From Diplonema japonicum (taxonomy: Eukaryota > Euglenozoa > Diplonemea > Diplonemida > Diplonemidae), in the NCBI GenBank assembly GCA_964019335.1, contig OZ025744.1, positions 265,314 through 329,313 of the forward strand: a stretch of DNA of 64,000 nt, in the 5' to 3' direction. A model generated the notes under the pieces. That model saw only the letters and a program-made list of their open reading frames with translations. It had not been told where the DNA came from and ran no database searches. Each line of letters starts with the position of its first letter. Position 1 is the stretch's first letter. Shown here one piece after another: positions 42,207-50,917 of this stretch. Both the position numbers and the translations under genes were made by a program.

Positions 42207-42832
42207 GTTCTTTTAGTTTCGTTCCTTCCCCACACACACACCCTTTTTGCTTTTGTTTTTATTTCCCTTGTGTGTGCTTATCTTGAAGGCCGCAGAAGTC
42301 AAATGAAGAAGAAGAATAATGGGAAGAAGAAAAAAAAAAAGGTAGTTTCGTTATTAGTCGCAGTGGTGCCATGCGGTATACAGCGGCCACCCGAAGCTTC
42401 CCGCGTCTCTTTGTTCTCTCTTTTAAACGCTTCCCTCCCACCACACTGGCGGGATAAGTCGGTCAGTGGACACACAGCACCTACCTATGAATCCCCGTGT
42501 TCACTTTGCTTTTTTGCATCGTTTTCCTGCTCGCTGGCAACAAGCCTTTTATTCGGCCGGCGAGGGGGGGTCAGACTCGGTTAATTTCTGGCTACTCTGG
42601 CCGGTTAGAGGTTGCTTCCAATCTTTTCCTGTCTCTTCTTGGGCCCTTTTCTCTTCGATGTGCTTCTTTTCTCGTTCGGCCCCCTTTACAACTCCCAGCC
42701 CGGACATGCCTGAGGAGTTATGTAACATGAACATTTTCGCAATTTTCTTTCTTAACTATTCAGTGTTTTTATTTCCAGGATCGGTGGGGGGGGGCAAGAA
42801 AAAAGAAGGGGGGGGGGGGAAAGCGACTGGCT
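42207..42832. other. Ordinary-composition intergenic DNA
   Basis: The start (42240-42330) is shared with 46605-46700 as the upstream flank of both ubiquitin-like copies. 42345-42770 has mixed composition and short frames on both strands with no recognised domain. Confidence 0.5.
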
Positions 42833-42976
42833 CTAATTGCTTCGATCATCTCCCGTTTCTTCTCCGTTCCCCCTCTCCTTGCTGTCCTTCGTTGCCGCCA
42901 CTTGCTTTCCTTTGCTTGCTTTTTTTTCAGCCAAATCGAAATTATATTTTCCCGAGGTTTTCTCCATCATCTGCAT
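42833..42976 (-). CDS. Tiny Lys-rich ORF, tandem family member C
   Basis: This is a 47-residue ORF with an ATG at 42974-42976. The core, KTSGKYNFDLAEKK, is a diverged form of the A and B core. The tail is rich in Lys, Gly and Asp. It is separated from members A and B by the broken ubiquitin-like/LRR gene at 41690-42206, so the array may have been interrupted by that insertion. Confidence 0.4.
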   Translation of the reverse strand: MQMMEKTSGKYNFDLAEKKASKGKQVAATKDSKERGNGEETGDDRSN

Positions 42977-43247
42977 TTTTTTTTCTCTTTTTTTTTTTTT
43001 CCACTTCGGTCCGGAGCCTGCGTGGGTTTTCCTCAAGGAGCTTTTTAGCAAGTTGATAAAGTTTGAAGGGTTACATTTCAATAAGAAAAAAAAAAAGAAT
43101 TATAACGCTCTATATTCGCTAAGTGACCCACCAGAATCCGCATTTTGAAGAGCTAAAAAAATTTCTAATTGCTTTTTCTAGGGCTGGAATGGATTTATTT
43201 GCGTCCGGGGCCCAATGTTCGACATATGGAATTTTTTTTTGTAATAT

Positions 43248-43980
43248 TTCACTCTTCAGAAATTTCTTCACACACTGGGGGGCCCATTACTTCACGCTAA
43301 ATCTCATTACTTCACGGTGAAATAATGGCCTGTTTTCCGTGAAGTAATAGGGGGTTTCCGTTAAATAATATGCCTCGGTAGGCCAATTTTTGCCTCGGTT
43401 CAGTTCCCAGTGGGGCTACTTTTTCCTCTCAGTTTGCTATTTCCCCCCAGGTTCAGCTCAATTGGCCAACTTTTGCCTCGGCTCAGTTCCAAGTTGGACT
43501 ACTTTTTCCTCCCAATTTGCCCACTTTTGGCTAGGCCTTGTTCCCAGTTTCTGTGGGTAACTCTTCTGTGGGTAAGAGTAACTTAGTCAGCTTACCCAAG
43601 CTCCCCAAAAGACTTCAAAATACCGAAGCAGCAGAAAAAAAAGAGCCAGCGGCCGCGCCAGGTATGGGAAGGCCTGATTAGAGTGGCAATGCCAGCGACA
43701 GCGGCAGCTCTTAGTCAACAAAAGGAGGAAAAACATCTTGTATTGTAACCTTTGTAACCCCTCTCTTGTTGTACCCCTTGTCACCCTGTTGTGCCCCTCG
43801 TGGTGAAGTAATTTCAGAGTGTCGTGAAATAAAACCACTTACCTACCGCCAAGTAATGCTTTACCGACCTCTCGGTTCCGCATTTTACCATCTCGGGCCC
43901 TGCGGGCCCTCGACGGTAAAATGCGGAACCTCGAGGTAACGGTAAAGTCATTACTTGTTGGCAGTAAATAGCTATTTTTT
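43248..43980. mobile_element. Hairpin-tailed MITE-like element, diverged copy 4
   Basis: The left arm, TTTCACTCTTCAG..., is imperfectly inverted near 43798-43828. The tail keeps the architecture of copy 2 but with different stem bases: GGTTCCGCATTTTACC (43874-43889) pairs perfectly with GGTAAAATGCGGAACC (43915-43930), and the tip is GGGCCC-TGC-GGGCCC. An outer stem, CTTTACCG with CGGTAAAG, is also complementary. The element ends TTGTTGGCAGTAAATAGCTA. Inside, a unit with TTTTGCCTCGG and CAGTTCC is repeated at about 43385 and 43465. Confidence 0.75.
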
Positions 43981-44308
43981 TTTTTTTTTTGCTATAAGTG
44001 CACTTGTATCGGAAACCCTGGTTCTCCTGCCATAGTGTTCCTTTACTGCCCATCCCTACGGGGGACGGTTCTGTTTTTAACTGGTTGCCTAGAGGCCAGT
44101 GGTCACTTACGGATCGAGCCGCCTTCTGCGTTATTCCACCGTGGAAGGATTTGTTGGCCCCGCCCGGAGCCGAATGTTGGCGTTGGAGATGATGTGAGAG
44201 GAAGAGATCACGGGTCGACTCCCCGAAAGATACCGAGAGGAGGGAATCGATCCCGGGCCTTGGGGATTGGTAGCCGGCCAGACTACCACTAGCCCGAAGG
44301 CTAGCCCC
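43981..44308 (-). repeat. tRNA-derived SINE-like element
   Basis: Read on the minus strand from about 44308, the head has an A-box-like GGGCTAGTGGTAGT and, 41 nt after its start, a B-box-like GGGATCGATTCCC, the spacing found in tRNA genes. Arms equivalent to the acceptor stem do not pair, so it is not a functional tRNA. A body of about 230 nt follows, and the unit ends in an A run at the junction with the MITE tail (43976-43990). This is a single copy here, so the full boundaries are inferred. Confidence 0.6.
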
Positions 44309-44375
44309 AAACACAGGAGGCTGTTGCTGCTGTTAATAATAATAATTTAAACAAAATACAAGCCCTCTTCCTCTT

Positions 44376-44407
<32 letters not shown>

Positions 44408-45110
44408 TTTTTTTTATCGTACCGTAGTAACACGTTAACAAGCCCTAGTTCCCAGAAAGTAAAGAAACTACCGCGGGGGGGAAATAGTTCTTAATGACCA
44501 TATGCCTTTGTTGTTCGTTTCAGGGCCCTCTGGGAACCGCGGAACGCGGTGCCGTAGATCTCACAGGAAGTGACAAACTCCCCAGGGAAAAAAAAAAGTA
44601 TTTTTATTTTATTTTGTTTTATTCACAGTATCCAGGGTTATCCAGGGTTATCCAGGCTTTTTAGACCTGTTTGCCGGTGACGTGGCACCCGTATCTTCCG
44701 AGGAGTCTGGTCTCTATTTCTGACAAGAAGTATGATGAAGAACAGGGGGAAGAGGAAGAGGAGGAGGAAGGGGAAGAAGCAGCCTCTATCAAGGGGATTT
44801 GGATTTGACCGACTATTGGTCGGAAATGTCGAAGTACCGATTCAAAGTGATTCCTGCGGTACCTGCATCCACAGAGAATTGAATGCACGCACACAGCGAT
44901 GAACGCCCAATTTCTTACCTCCCTGCTTGCAACCCACCGCTGATGATAATAACAAGTCCGAAAAACCAATTCAAAACTGCATTTAAGGCCTTAAATAAGA
45001 CACTATTTTGGGTTTTAATGGCTGGAATGGGCTCAGATCGTCAAAATAGGGTTTCGCACGATTCTCGCGCATTCTCGCACATGCTAGTGTGCACTTCAGG
45101 TGTGCATGTG
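44309..45110. other. Mosaic of repeat fragments
   Basis: Contains TTATCCAGGG repeats (44629-44655, similar to the end of the 3048-5041 element), a segment of about 65 nt shared with 3980-4035 (GAATGCACGCACACAGCGAT and following, 44880-44940), and one fold-back arm (44966-45052). This looks like the remains of a third element of the CATAG group. No gene is seen. Confidence 0.65.
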
Positions 45111-45404
45111 TCAAAAATACCCCCCTCGACCTTCATACCCCTCTTGAACTAACGCGATCAGTGCGTTCACGTCCGCCCCCGTGTGTGATTCACCCTCGTG
45201 ATGTCCAAGTGGAGGAGGAGGGGCTCCTCTGAGTATCCGACTAGCCCAGAAATGTTTGGCACTGGTGGCGTCTGTGCTTAACGGCAACAGGGTCTTTTCG
45301 ATGCTTTGCTTCGCTCTTCTCGAGCCCTTGTCTCCTTCTCGAATCCGGGCCCCTTTGCCAGCAGCGTGTCTGGTGTCGATATCTTCATGCGCGAGCTCCA
45401 CCAA
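45111..45404 (-). other. Unassigned open frame
   Basis: A minus-strand frame of 97 codons with ordinary composition but no recognised motif and no supporting homology within the window. It may be a decayed piece of a mobile element or of the neighbouring LRR-gene copy. I do not call it a gene. Confidence 0.25.
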
Positions 45405-45571
45405 TGGGATGCTGGGAAGGCGTGTTTGCTGCTTGGTGGTTGGTGGTGCCTGCGACCAAACACAAGGAAAAGAAAACTATTTTTTTCTTGTTATCGTGGC
45501 GTGCGGGCGAGATAGAGCACAGAGAGAAGCAATGGAATTGAGATTGGACATCGAGCTCAAGTCGATGGTTT

Positions 45572-46554
45572 TTAGTTTTTCGCACTTTGACAAGAAACCT
45601 TCACCATGGTCGAAAGACGGGTCATCGAGCTCAAGTCGATGGTTTCTAGATTTTCACACCCATACAAGAAGTAATGACCAATGGAAGAAAGATTGGCCAT
45701 CAAATTCAAGTTGATGGTTTCTAGTTTTTCGCACCCAAACAAAAAACCATTACCAATGGTTTTAAGTTTGGACATCGAGCTCAAGTCGATGGTTTTAAGT
45801 TTTTTGCACTCACGCAAGAAGCCATTGTCAATGGAATAAATATTGGACATCGAACTCAAGTCGATGGTTTCCAGTTTTGCACACCCTGACAAGAAGTGAG
45901 CACTAATGGAAGGGAAATTGGTCTTCACATTCAAGTCGATGGTTTCTAGATTTGCGCACCCATACAAGAAGCAAGAACCAATGGAATCAATATTGGTCAT
46001 CGAACTCAAGTCGATGGTTTCTAGATTTACGCACTCTCTTAAAAACCCATGATCAATGGTGGAAACATTTGGGAGGATGAGATCAACAGACGTCAGGTGG
46101 TCGCAATCTCGAAGAAAGTTAGCGTCTATACTTTAACACAACCTGTGGTGTAGTCGGTGACAACGAGGAACCGAAGTCCAGAAGGAAGGCGCGTGGACAA
46201 GACTTCGACAGCTGGCGAGTACCCCACCTCAACTACCAGAACTAGCTCAGGGTCAGCTCTGAAACCACTTCTGAGCTCTCAAGCTCCTCCAGCTGAACAG
46301 TTCTCATGTTCGCCTCCACATGGACCATGCTGCCCTCCATGAGCCCAAGTCCCTGAAGCTCCTCACCCCCTTTCCTGTCAAGGAGGTCTCCCTCCCAAAC
46401 CAGTTTGAACTTGCCTTCGAGTAAACCAGCAGCACCCCGCCTTCTTGTACAGGATCCCCACCGTCTCCTTCCCCGACACTTCCACATCGTGAACCCCGCC
46501 TCCCGTCTTCACGAACACTGTCATATCGTTCACCTCTTCACCTGATCCATTCAT
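45572..46554 (-). pseudogene. Broken ubiquitin-like/BspA-type leucine-rich-repeat gene, copy B
   Basis: The ATG at 46552-46554 starts a ubiquitin-like segment (MTVFVKTGGG) whose frame breaks near 46440 and resumes as GLLEGKFKLVWEGDLLDRKG and GLGLMEGSMVHVEANMRT. After stops near 46140-46250, an LRR array runs from about 46120 to 45590. It has about seven 23-residue repeats of the BspA/LRR_5 type, with the pattern FL-x-GC-x-LETIDLSSM-x-I-x-SIG. The array is open over 45572-46009. The 69-nt units alternate GAACTCAAGTCGATGG-type blocks. It may be a pseudogene, or an unrecognised intron or assembly indel may hide an intact gene. Confidence 0.6.
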
Positions 46555-46799
46555 GTTCTTTTAGTTTCGTTCTTCCCCCCCCCCCCCCCCCCCCCACACA
46601 CACACACTCTTTTCGCTTTTGTTTTTGTTTTTGTTTCCCTGTGTGTGCTTATTTTGAAGGGCTGCAGAAAGTCAGATGAAAGAAGAAGAATAATGGAAGC
46701 AGGTAGACAGATCCCCAGAACTACTTTTACTCCAAATCTTTTTTTTTTTAAGCCCATCATGTAAATGACCCGGCATGTGCACAGCAAAAAAAAAAAAAA

Positions 46800-48398
46800 C
46801 TAAACCGCCAGCCATTTTGTCTCTAGCTTGGCCCGGTTTTCCTCCCTTGTCGCGACCTGTGTCGTGTACAGCCTGACGTTGCTCGCCTCCTGTTCTCCCT
46901 TCGTGTGTTTTTTGTTCTTTTTCGGTTCGTACATCAGCTCAGACACGCATCTTGCCTTCACCTTTGCATGATTTTCAATGGCGGTGGTGTACAACCGTGA
47001 GATCAGGCGGGGCAGGGCGACGGTGGGAGGGGGACGAGGGGGTTCGATCGGTTGTTCAAAAAACACCGGTTTTCGAGGCGTTGCTAGCCTTGTGACGGAC
47101 TTCTCGAGATCCCCTTTCGAGAGGGGCACCCGGTTCGTCAGTGTTGTGTGTTTCTGTGCTACAAATGTTTCAATTTGGCGGGTTTTTCGACCTACTTCGT
47201 CTCCCGAGGGTTGAGCTTTTTTCACGTGGACCCATCGAGGCTTTTCTGGAATGTACATTCCTGTGGTTTCGGAATTGTCGACGCCTTGCCTTAGAAGTTT
47301 TTTTATAACACGGTTTACGTATGGTTTGCTGCTGTAAAAACTTGTTTTTTCCTTCAAAGATTCCAGAATGCCCACAATATGCTGCTCGTAGGGTTCTTGG
47401 TCGGACATTTCTTTGCGCGACGGAGGGGCAACCTGCTTCGCAGCCGATTCCGGCAACCCAGAACAAAAACGTCTGCCGTTTTCGAAAACGGTGTTGTAGC
47501 ATAGCAACAACCCGCTTGACTTCTCATAGGTCATTACCAGGCTGTCGTAAGAATTCGTTGGAAGAACGAAGATGGAGTACCAGCAGCAGGCGCTCTTCAA
47601 TCGTCGCGTCAGCGGGATGGACGGCCCGTTCGCCACTTCTCCTGTCAAACCCTCGAATTTGTAGAATAGCATTATCTCGTTCTTGAACGGCAGCACCACC
47701 ATCTCACTGTTTTCTCTCTTTGAAATTCGTTTTCTGGGAACAGGCTCGTCGCTGGATTGTGTTTTCATCGGTGTTTCTGTTGTTATCGAACCGTCTGTCG
47801 AGTCGAAACAAATTATTTTGTATCTTCTGCTTTTTGACGGCTGCAAAGACAGGTGGGTCATGTAAGGAGGCAGTGTGAAGCCTCCCCGATGGCTAGATTC
47901 TTCTACTACTGCTGTCCAGTTGTCTAAAATGGACACGTTGAACTCTGTTGCAACACCTGAGATAGAGTTGTAAGCAACAATGATAGGACAGGCTGGGTTG
48001 GTTACAATGCTTGTGAACAGCATTCTCTTACTCCGTTTTACGGAGAGGGTTGATATGAATTTTGTTTCCAGTGGGAGAACTAGTTTTCTTCTGTTGCTGT
48101 CGAAGTGCCACGCCTTGAACACCAGTGGGACCAGGCACCACTGCAGCAGGATCACCCCTTCTTGTAGCTTTATCGTGCCCACCCCTTCAACTTTTTCTTC
48201 CGACCATTGGTCTTTTACATCGAATTTTAGATCGTCGTCTTCGCCTGTCACCTCCACAATTTCTGAATACCCTCCTTTCTCTCTCCACAAGTATCCAACA
48301 GCCACCGGTCTAACATTTCTCCACCCTGATTCCCATTTGCTTGCCCAAAGTAATAGATCCGCTTCTGGTGGTGGGGCTTCCGGTGGGGGGGTTTCCAT
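46800..48398 (-). CDS. Hypothetical protein with two C-terminal helical repeats
   Basis: This is a 532-residue ORF, ATG at 48396-48398, preceded in the sense strand by a TAATTAATTAAT-type tract. Residues 1-300 look beta-rich and may form a propeller or beta-sandwich-like domain (EVTGEDDDLKFDVKDQW, SLQPSKSRRYKIICFDSTD). The C-terminal 130 residues carry two basic helices with the shared pattern RLYTT-x(4-6)-E, followed by KLE or KAR (RLYTTAIENHAKVKARC and RLYTTQVATREENRAKLE). Such motifs recur in flagellar coiled-coil proteins, but this link is only suggestive. No signal peptide or membrane helix. Family unknown. Confidence 0.7.
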   Translation of the reverse strand: METPPPEAPPPEADLLLWASKWESGWRNVRPVAVGYLWREKGGYSEIVEVTGEDDDLKFDVKDQWSEEKVEGVGTIKLQEGVILLQWCLVPLVFKAWHFDSNRRKLVLPLETKFISTLSVKRSKRMLFTSIVTNPACPIIVAYNSISGVATEFNVSILDNWTAVVEESSHRGGFTLPPYMTHLSLQPSKSRRYKIICFDSTDGSITTETPMKTQSSDEPVPRKRISKRENSEMVVLPFKNEIMLFYKFEGLTGEVANGPSIPLTRRLKSACCWYSIFVLPTNSYDSLVMTYEKSSGLLLCYNTVFENGRRFCSGLPESAAKQVAPPSRKEMSDQEPYEQHIVGILESLKEKTSFYSSKPYVNRVIKKLLRQGVDNSETTGMYIPEKPRWVHVKKAQPSGDEVGRKTRQIETFVAQKHTTLTNRVPLSKGDLEKSVTRLATPRKPVFFEQPIEPPRPPPTVALPRLISRLYTTAIENHAKVKARCVSELMYEPKKNKKHTKGEQEASNVRLYTTQVATREENRAKLETKWLAV

Positions 48399-48767
48399 GT
48401 AATTATTAATTATTAATTATTAATTAATTTTTTTTTCTCTCCCCCCTTTTTTTTGGTACGAATGGGGGAATTTAAAAAAAAAATATATATATATATATAC
48501 TCCCCAGCTAAGGGACCGGAAAAAAAAAATAAGAGAAAAAAAAGGGGGGGGAGAATTGGTTGGCCGAAAGGGAGGGCACGAAAAAAGGGGAGAAAAGAAA
48601 AAAAAGAGAAAAAAAAGAGAAAAAAAAAAGAAGGTACTACTTTTTTTTCTTGGGGGGGGGAAACTCCTCTCTTTTTTCTGTTTTTTAAATGATTTTTCCT
48701 TTTTTTTTTTTTTCAAAACTTTTATTTTAATTTTTCCACTATTTTTTTTTTTTTTTTTTTTCCACGA

Positions 48768-49808
48768 TCACGGGCTTTTCCTTGCTTTTTGCGCGATCAG
48801 AATTCTGCAGTTGTTGACCATCTGTGCCAGGTGAACGGCAACAGAAGCGCAGGTCACCGCAAGACGGTTCTCAGGTAGAGCGACCCACACAATGGGAAGC
48901 CCAGTCCCGACAAGGACAGAAGATACAGTAGGACGAACCGTGGAAGGACAGTTCCTGAGATTATAATTTTTTTTTTTTTTTTTTTTAAATAAAATTTTTT
49001 CATACTTCAAAGACCCCGCAACTATCAGGTTGTGGATGGCAAACGAAGAGAGCATAGCAGTGGTGACCACCCAGGGCACCGACCCGTCCCTCCCCAAAAA
49101 CATAATACAAGCAGTGATGCAAACCTGCAACAAGCCCACGTTCAACATCTTGGCCTTAAGAGACCTCACCATCTCTACCAAACATAATCCCTGCCCGAAA
49201 AAAAAAATATATGTGAGTACCCTCACCAAGGAGAGACTGTCCGTGACCTGCACGTCCCACAACCACGGGCAGACCGCCGTAAGAACAGGGACTATACAGA
49301 AAAGAAGCATTCCCTCGTCCGCAGAAAATAGATCGCCGCCAAGGGTGGACTTTCCGGTCACAAGATGGTATAAATGAATTAGAGATGTTGAAACTGCTAG
49401 GCAACAAATAGTGTGGTCTCGCAAATCTGCCTTTGCAAGGTCGAACATACACCAGATGCTAAGGAGGGAGGTCCAGCAGTCGCCCCCATGATCGAGATAC
49501 TCACCTATGGCGGATGAGAGTTTTAGCCGTCTTGCTTGCTTGCCGTCAAGGTTGTCGAGGGTCATGTACACCAAGTTGAGCCCGCCTGCTGTGTACAGAA
49601 TCCAAGAGGGTACTTGCACCCCCTCGTGAGTGTGCTTCAGAAGCATCGCGCTTGCAGCCCCCGTCAAGGTGATCCCGGTCATCGTCATTGCGTTCGGCGT
49701 CAGCCACCGCGGGAGATATTCCACTAGTACCCTGTATGTGGGTTCTAGAACATGACGGAACAAGAGGGACCCAGTAGCAGGGGTGTAGGTGTAGGTAGTA
49801 GTTGTCAT
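48768..49808 (-). CDS. CDP-alcohol phosphotransferase (choline/ethanolamine type), two exons
   Basis: Exons 49006-49808 and 48768-48954 are joined across a 51-nt intron, A-rich, ending CTCAG; the product has 329 residues. The CDP-AP signature is complete: D88-G89-x2-A92-R93-x8-G102-x3-D106-x3-D110. The preceding NLVYMTLDN and TPNAMTMTG segments match eukaryotic choline/ethanolamine phosphotransferases, which finish the Kennedy pathway by moving phosphocholine or phosphoethanolamine from the CDP form to diacylglycerol in the ER or Golgi. About seven hydrophobic helices are visible. It is shorter than typical family members (about 390-420). Head-group preference cannot be read from sequence alone. 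Confidence 0.9.
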   Translation of the reverse strand: MTTTTYTYTPATGSLLFRHVLEPTYRVLVEYLPRWLTPNAMTMTGITLTGAASAMLLKHTHEGVQVPSWILYTAGGLNLVYMTLDNLDGKQARRLKLSSAIGEYLDHGGDCWTSLLSIWCMFDLAKADLRDHTICCLAVSTSLIHLYHLVTGKSTLGGDLFSADEGMLLFCIVPVLTAVCPWLWDVQVTDSLSLVRVLTYIFFFGQGLCLVEMVRSLKAKMLNVGLLQVCITACIMFLGRDGSVPWVVTTAMLSSFAIHNLIVAGSLKYEKILFKKKKKKNYNLRNCPSTVRPTVSSVLVGTGLPIVWVALPENRLAVTCASVAVHLAQMVNNCRILIAQKARKSP

Positions 49809-50724
49809 TTTTGTTTTTTTTTGTTTTTTTTTTTTTTTTCCCCCCTCTCCCACTTTTTTTTTTTTCTGGTTGAAAAAAAAAAAAAAAAAAAAAAGCGGAG
49901 CGTAGTCTAAAGAAAGCTGGGGGGGATTTTTTTTTTGCAATCGAATTAATCTTTTTTTTTTTCCTCGAGGGGGGGGAAAAAAAAGGAAAGAGAGAGAAAA
50001 AAAAGAAAGGGGGGAGGGTGGGGGGGTATTCTTGTTGGTATCATTCTTTCTCTGTATCACGCACACCTTTTTTTTTCATTCCTTTTTTTTTATCTTTTTT
50101 TGTTGAATACCCCACGCCAAAGAAATGACACCCCCCCCCCCCCTTTTTTTTTCCCCCTCCAGTGATTACAACGTATGTGATCAAAGAAAAGAAGAAAAAA
50201 AAAGAGACTATTTAAGGGTGCCTGCAGTATGTGGCAGGGCGCCCTGCAAAAAAACAAAAAGGAAACAAGAATGATGCATTTATTATAATGCCCGAAAATG
50301 AATGGGGGGAAGAGTCAGTTAATTATTGTTTGTGCACTGTAGAAGGATAAGCCCAACTATGCCACCACTACTCTTTTTAGCACCAACAATTCATTATCAA
50401 TATTTTCTTTTTTTTTCCTTGTTCATGCAAAAAAAGAATTTGTTTGTGGTTTTCCCCTTCCCAGGAGAGGGTTAGGTTACTCCTATTAAGCACGCCTCTC
50501 TCCTCTCTTACCATGAGAATGACCCGCTCGTTCCGTATACGGGTAGTTAACATTTAAAAAAAAAATAACAAAAAAAAAAAAACTTTACTACGAGGCAGCA
50601 AGCACCCGCGGACACATGGAGAGGGGGGGAAAAAAAAGAGAGAAAAAAAAAGTTACCAAGGGCACGCAAAGGATTTAACAAAAAAAAAAAAAGAACGTTT
50701 GCAGACACAAAAAAAAAAAAAAAA
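49809..50724. other. Intergenic region with short palindromic repeat
   Basis: Homopolymer-rich. The palindrome at 50213-50249 (AGGGTGCCTGCAGTATGTGG...) is a third copy of the family at 479-515 and 10526-10556. An ordinary stretch at 50440-50560 has no ORF. Confidence 0.65.
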
Positions 50725-50873
50725 TTAAATCTTCATAAACAACCCGTTTCTGTAAAGCCAGTAGACGATAATAACATTTGTGGCCACCCCGATAGATTGG
50801 GATATGGTCATGGAGGCATGGGTGTCAGGTGCATCGGCAGTAGAGGAGAACGGAATGTAGTTGCTCATGATCT

Positions 50874-50917
<44 letters not shown>

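Noticed and set aside
44236-44308. A functional tRNA gene
   Set aside because: The A and B boxes fit, but the acceptor and anticodon stems do not pair properly and the unit continues into a body with an A tail, so a SINE is more likely.
45572-46009. CRISPR array from regularly spaced 69-nt repeats
   Set aside because: The repeats are in frame, encode BspA-type leucine-rich repeats, and have no unique spacers.
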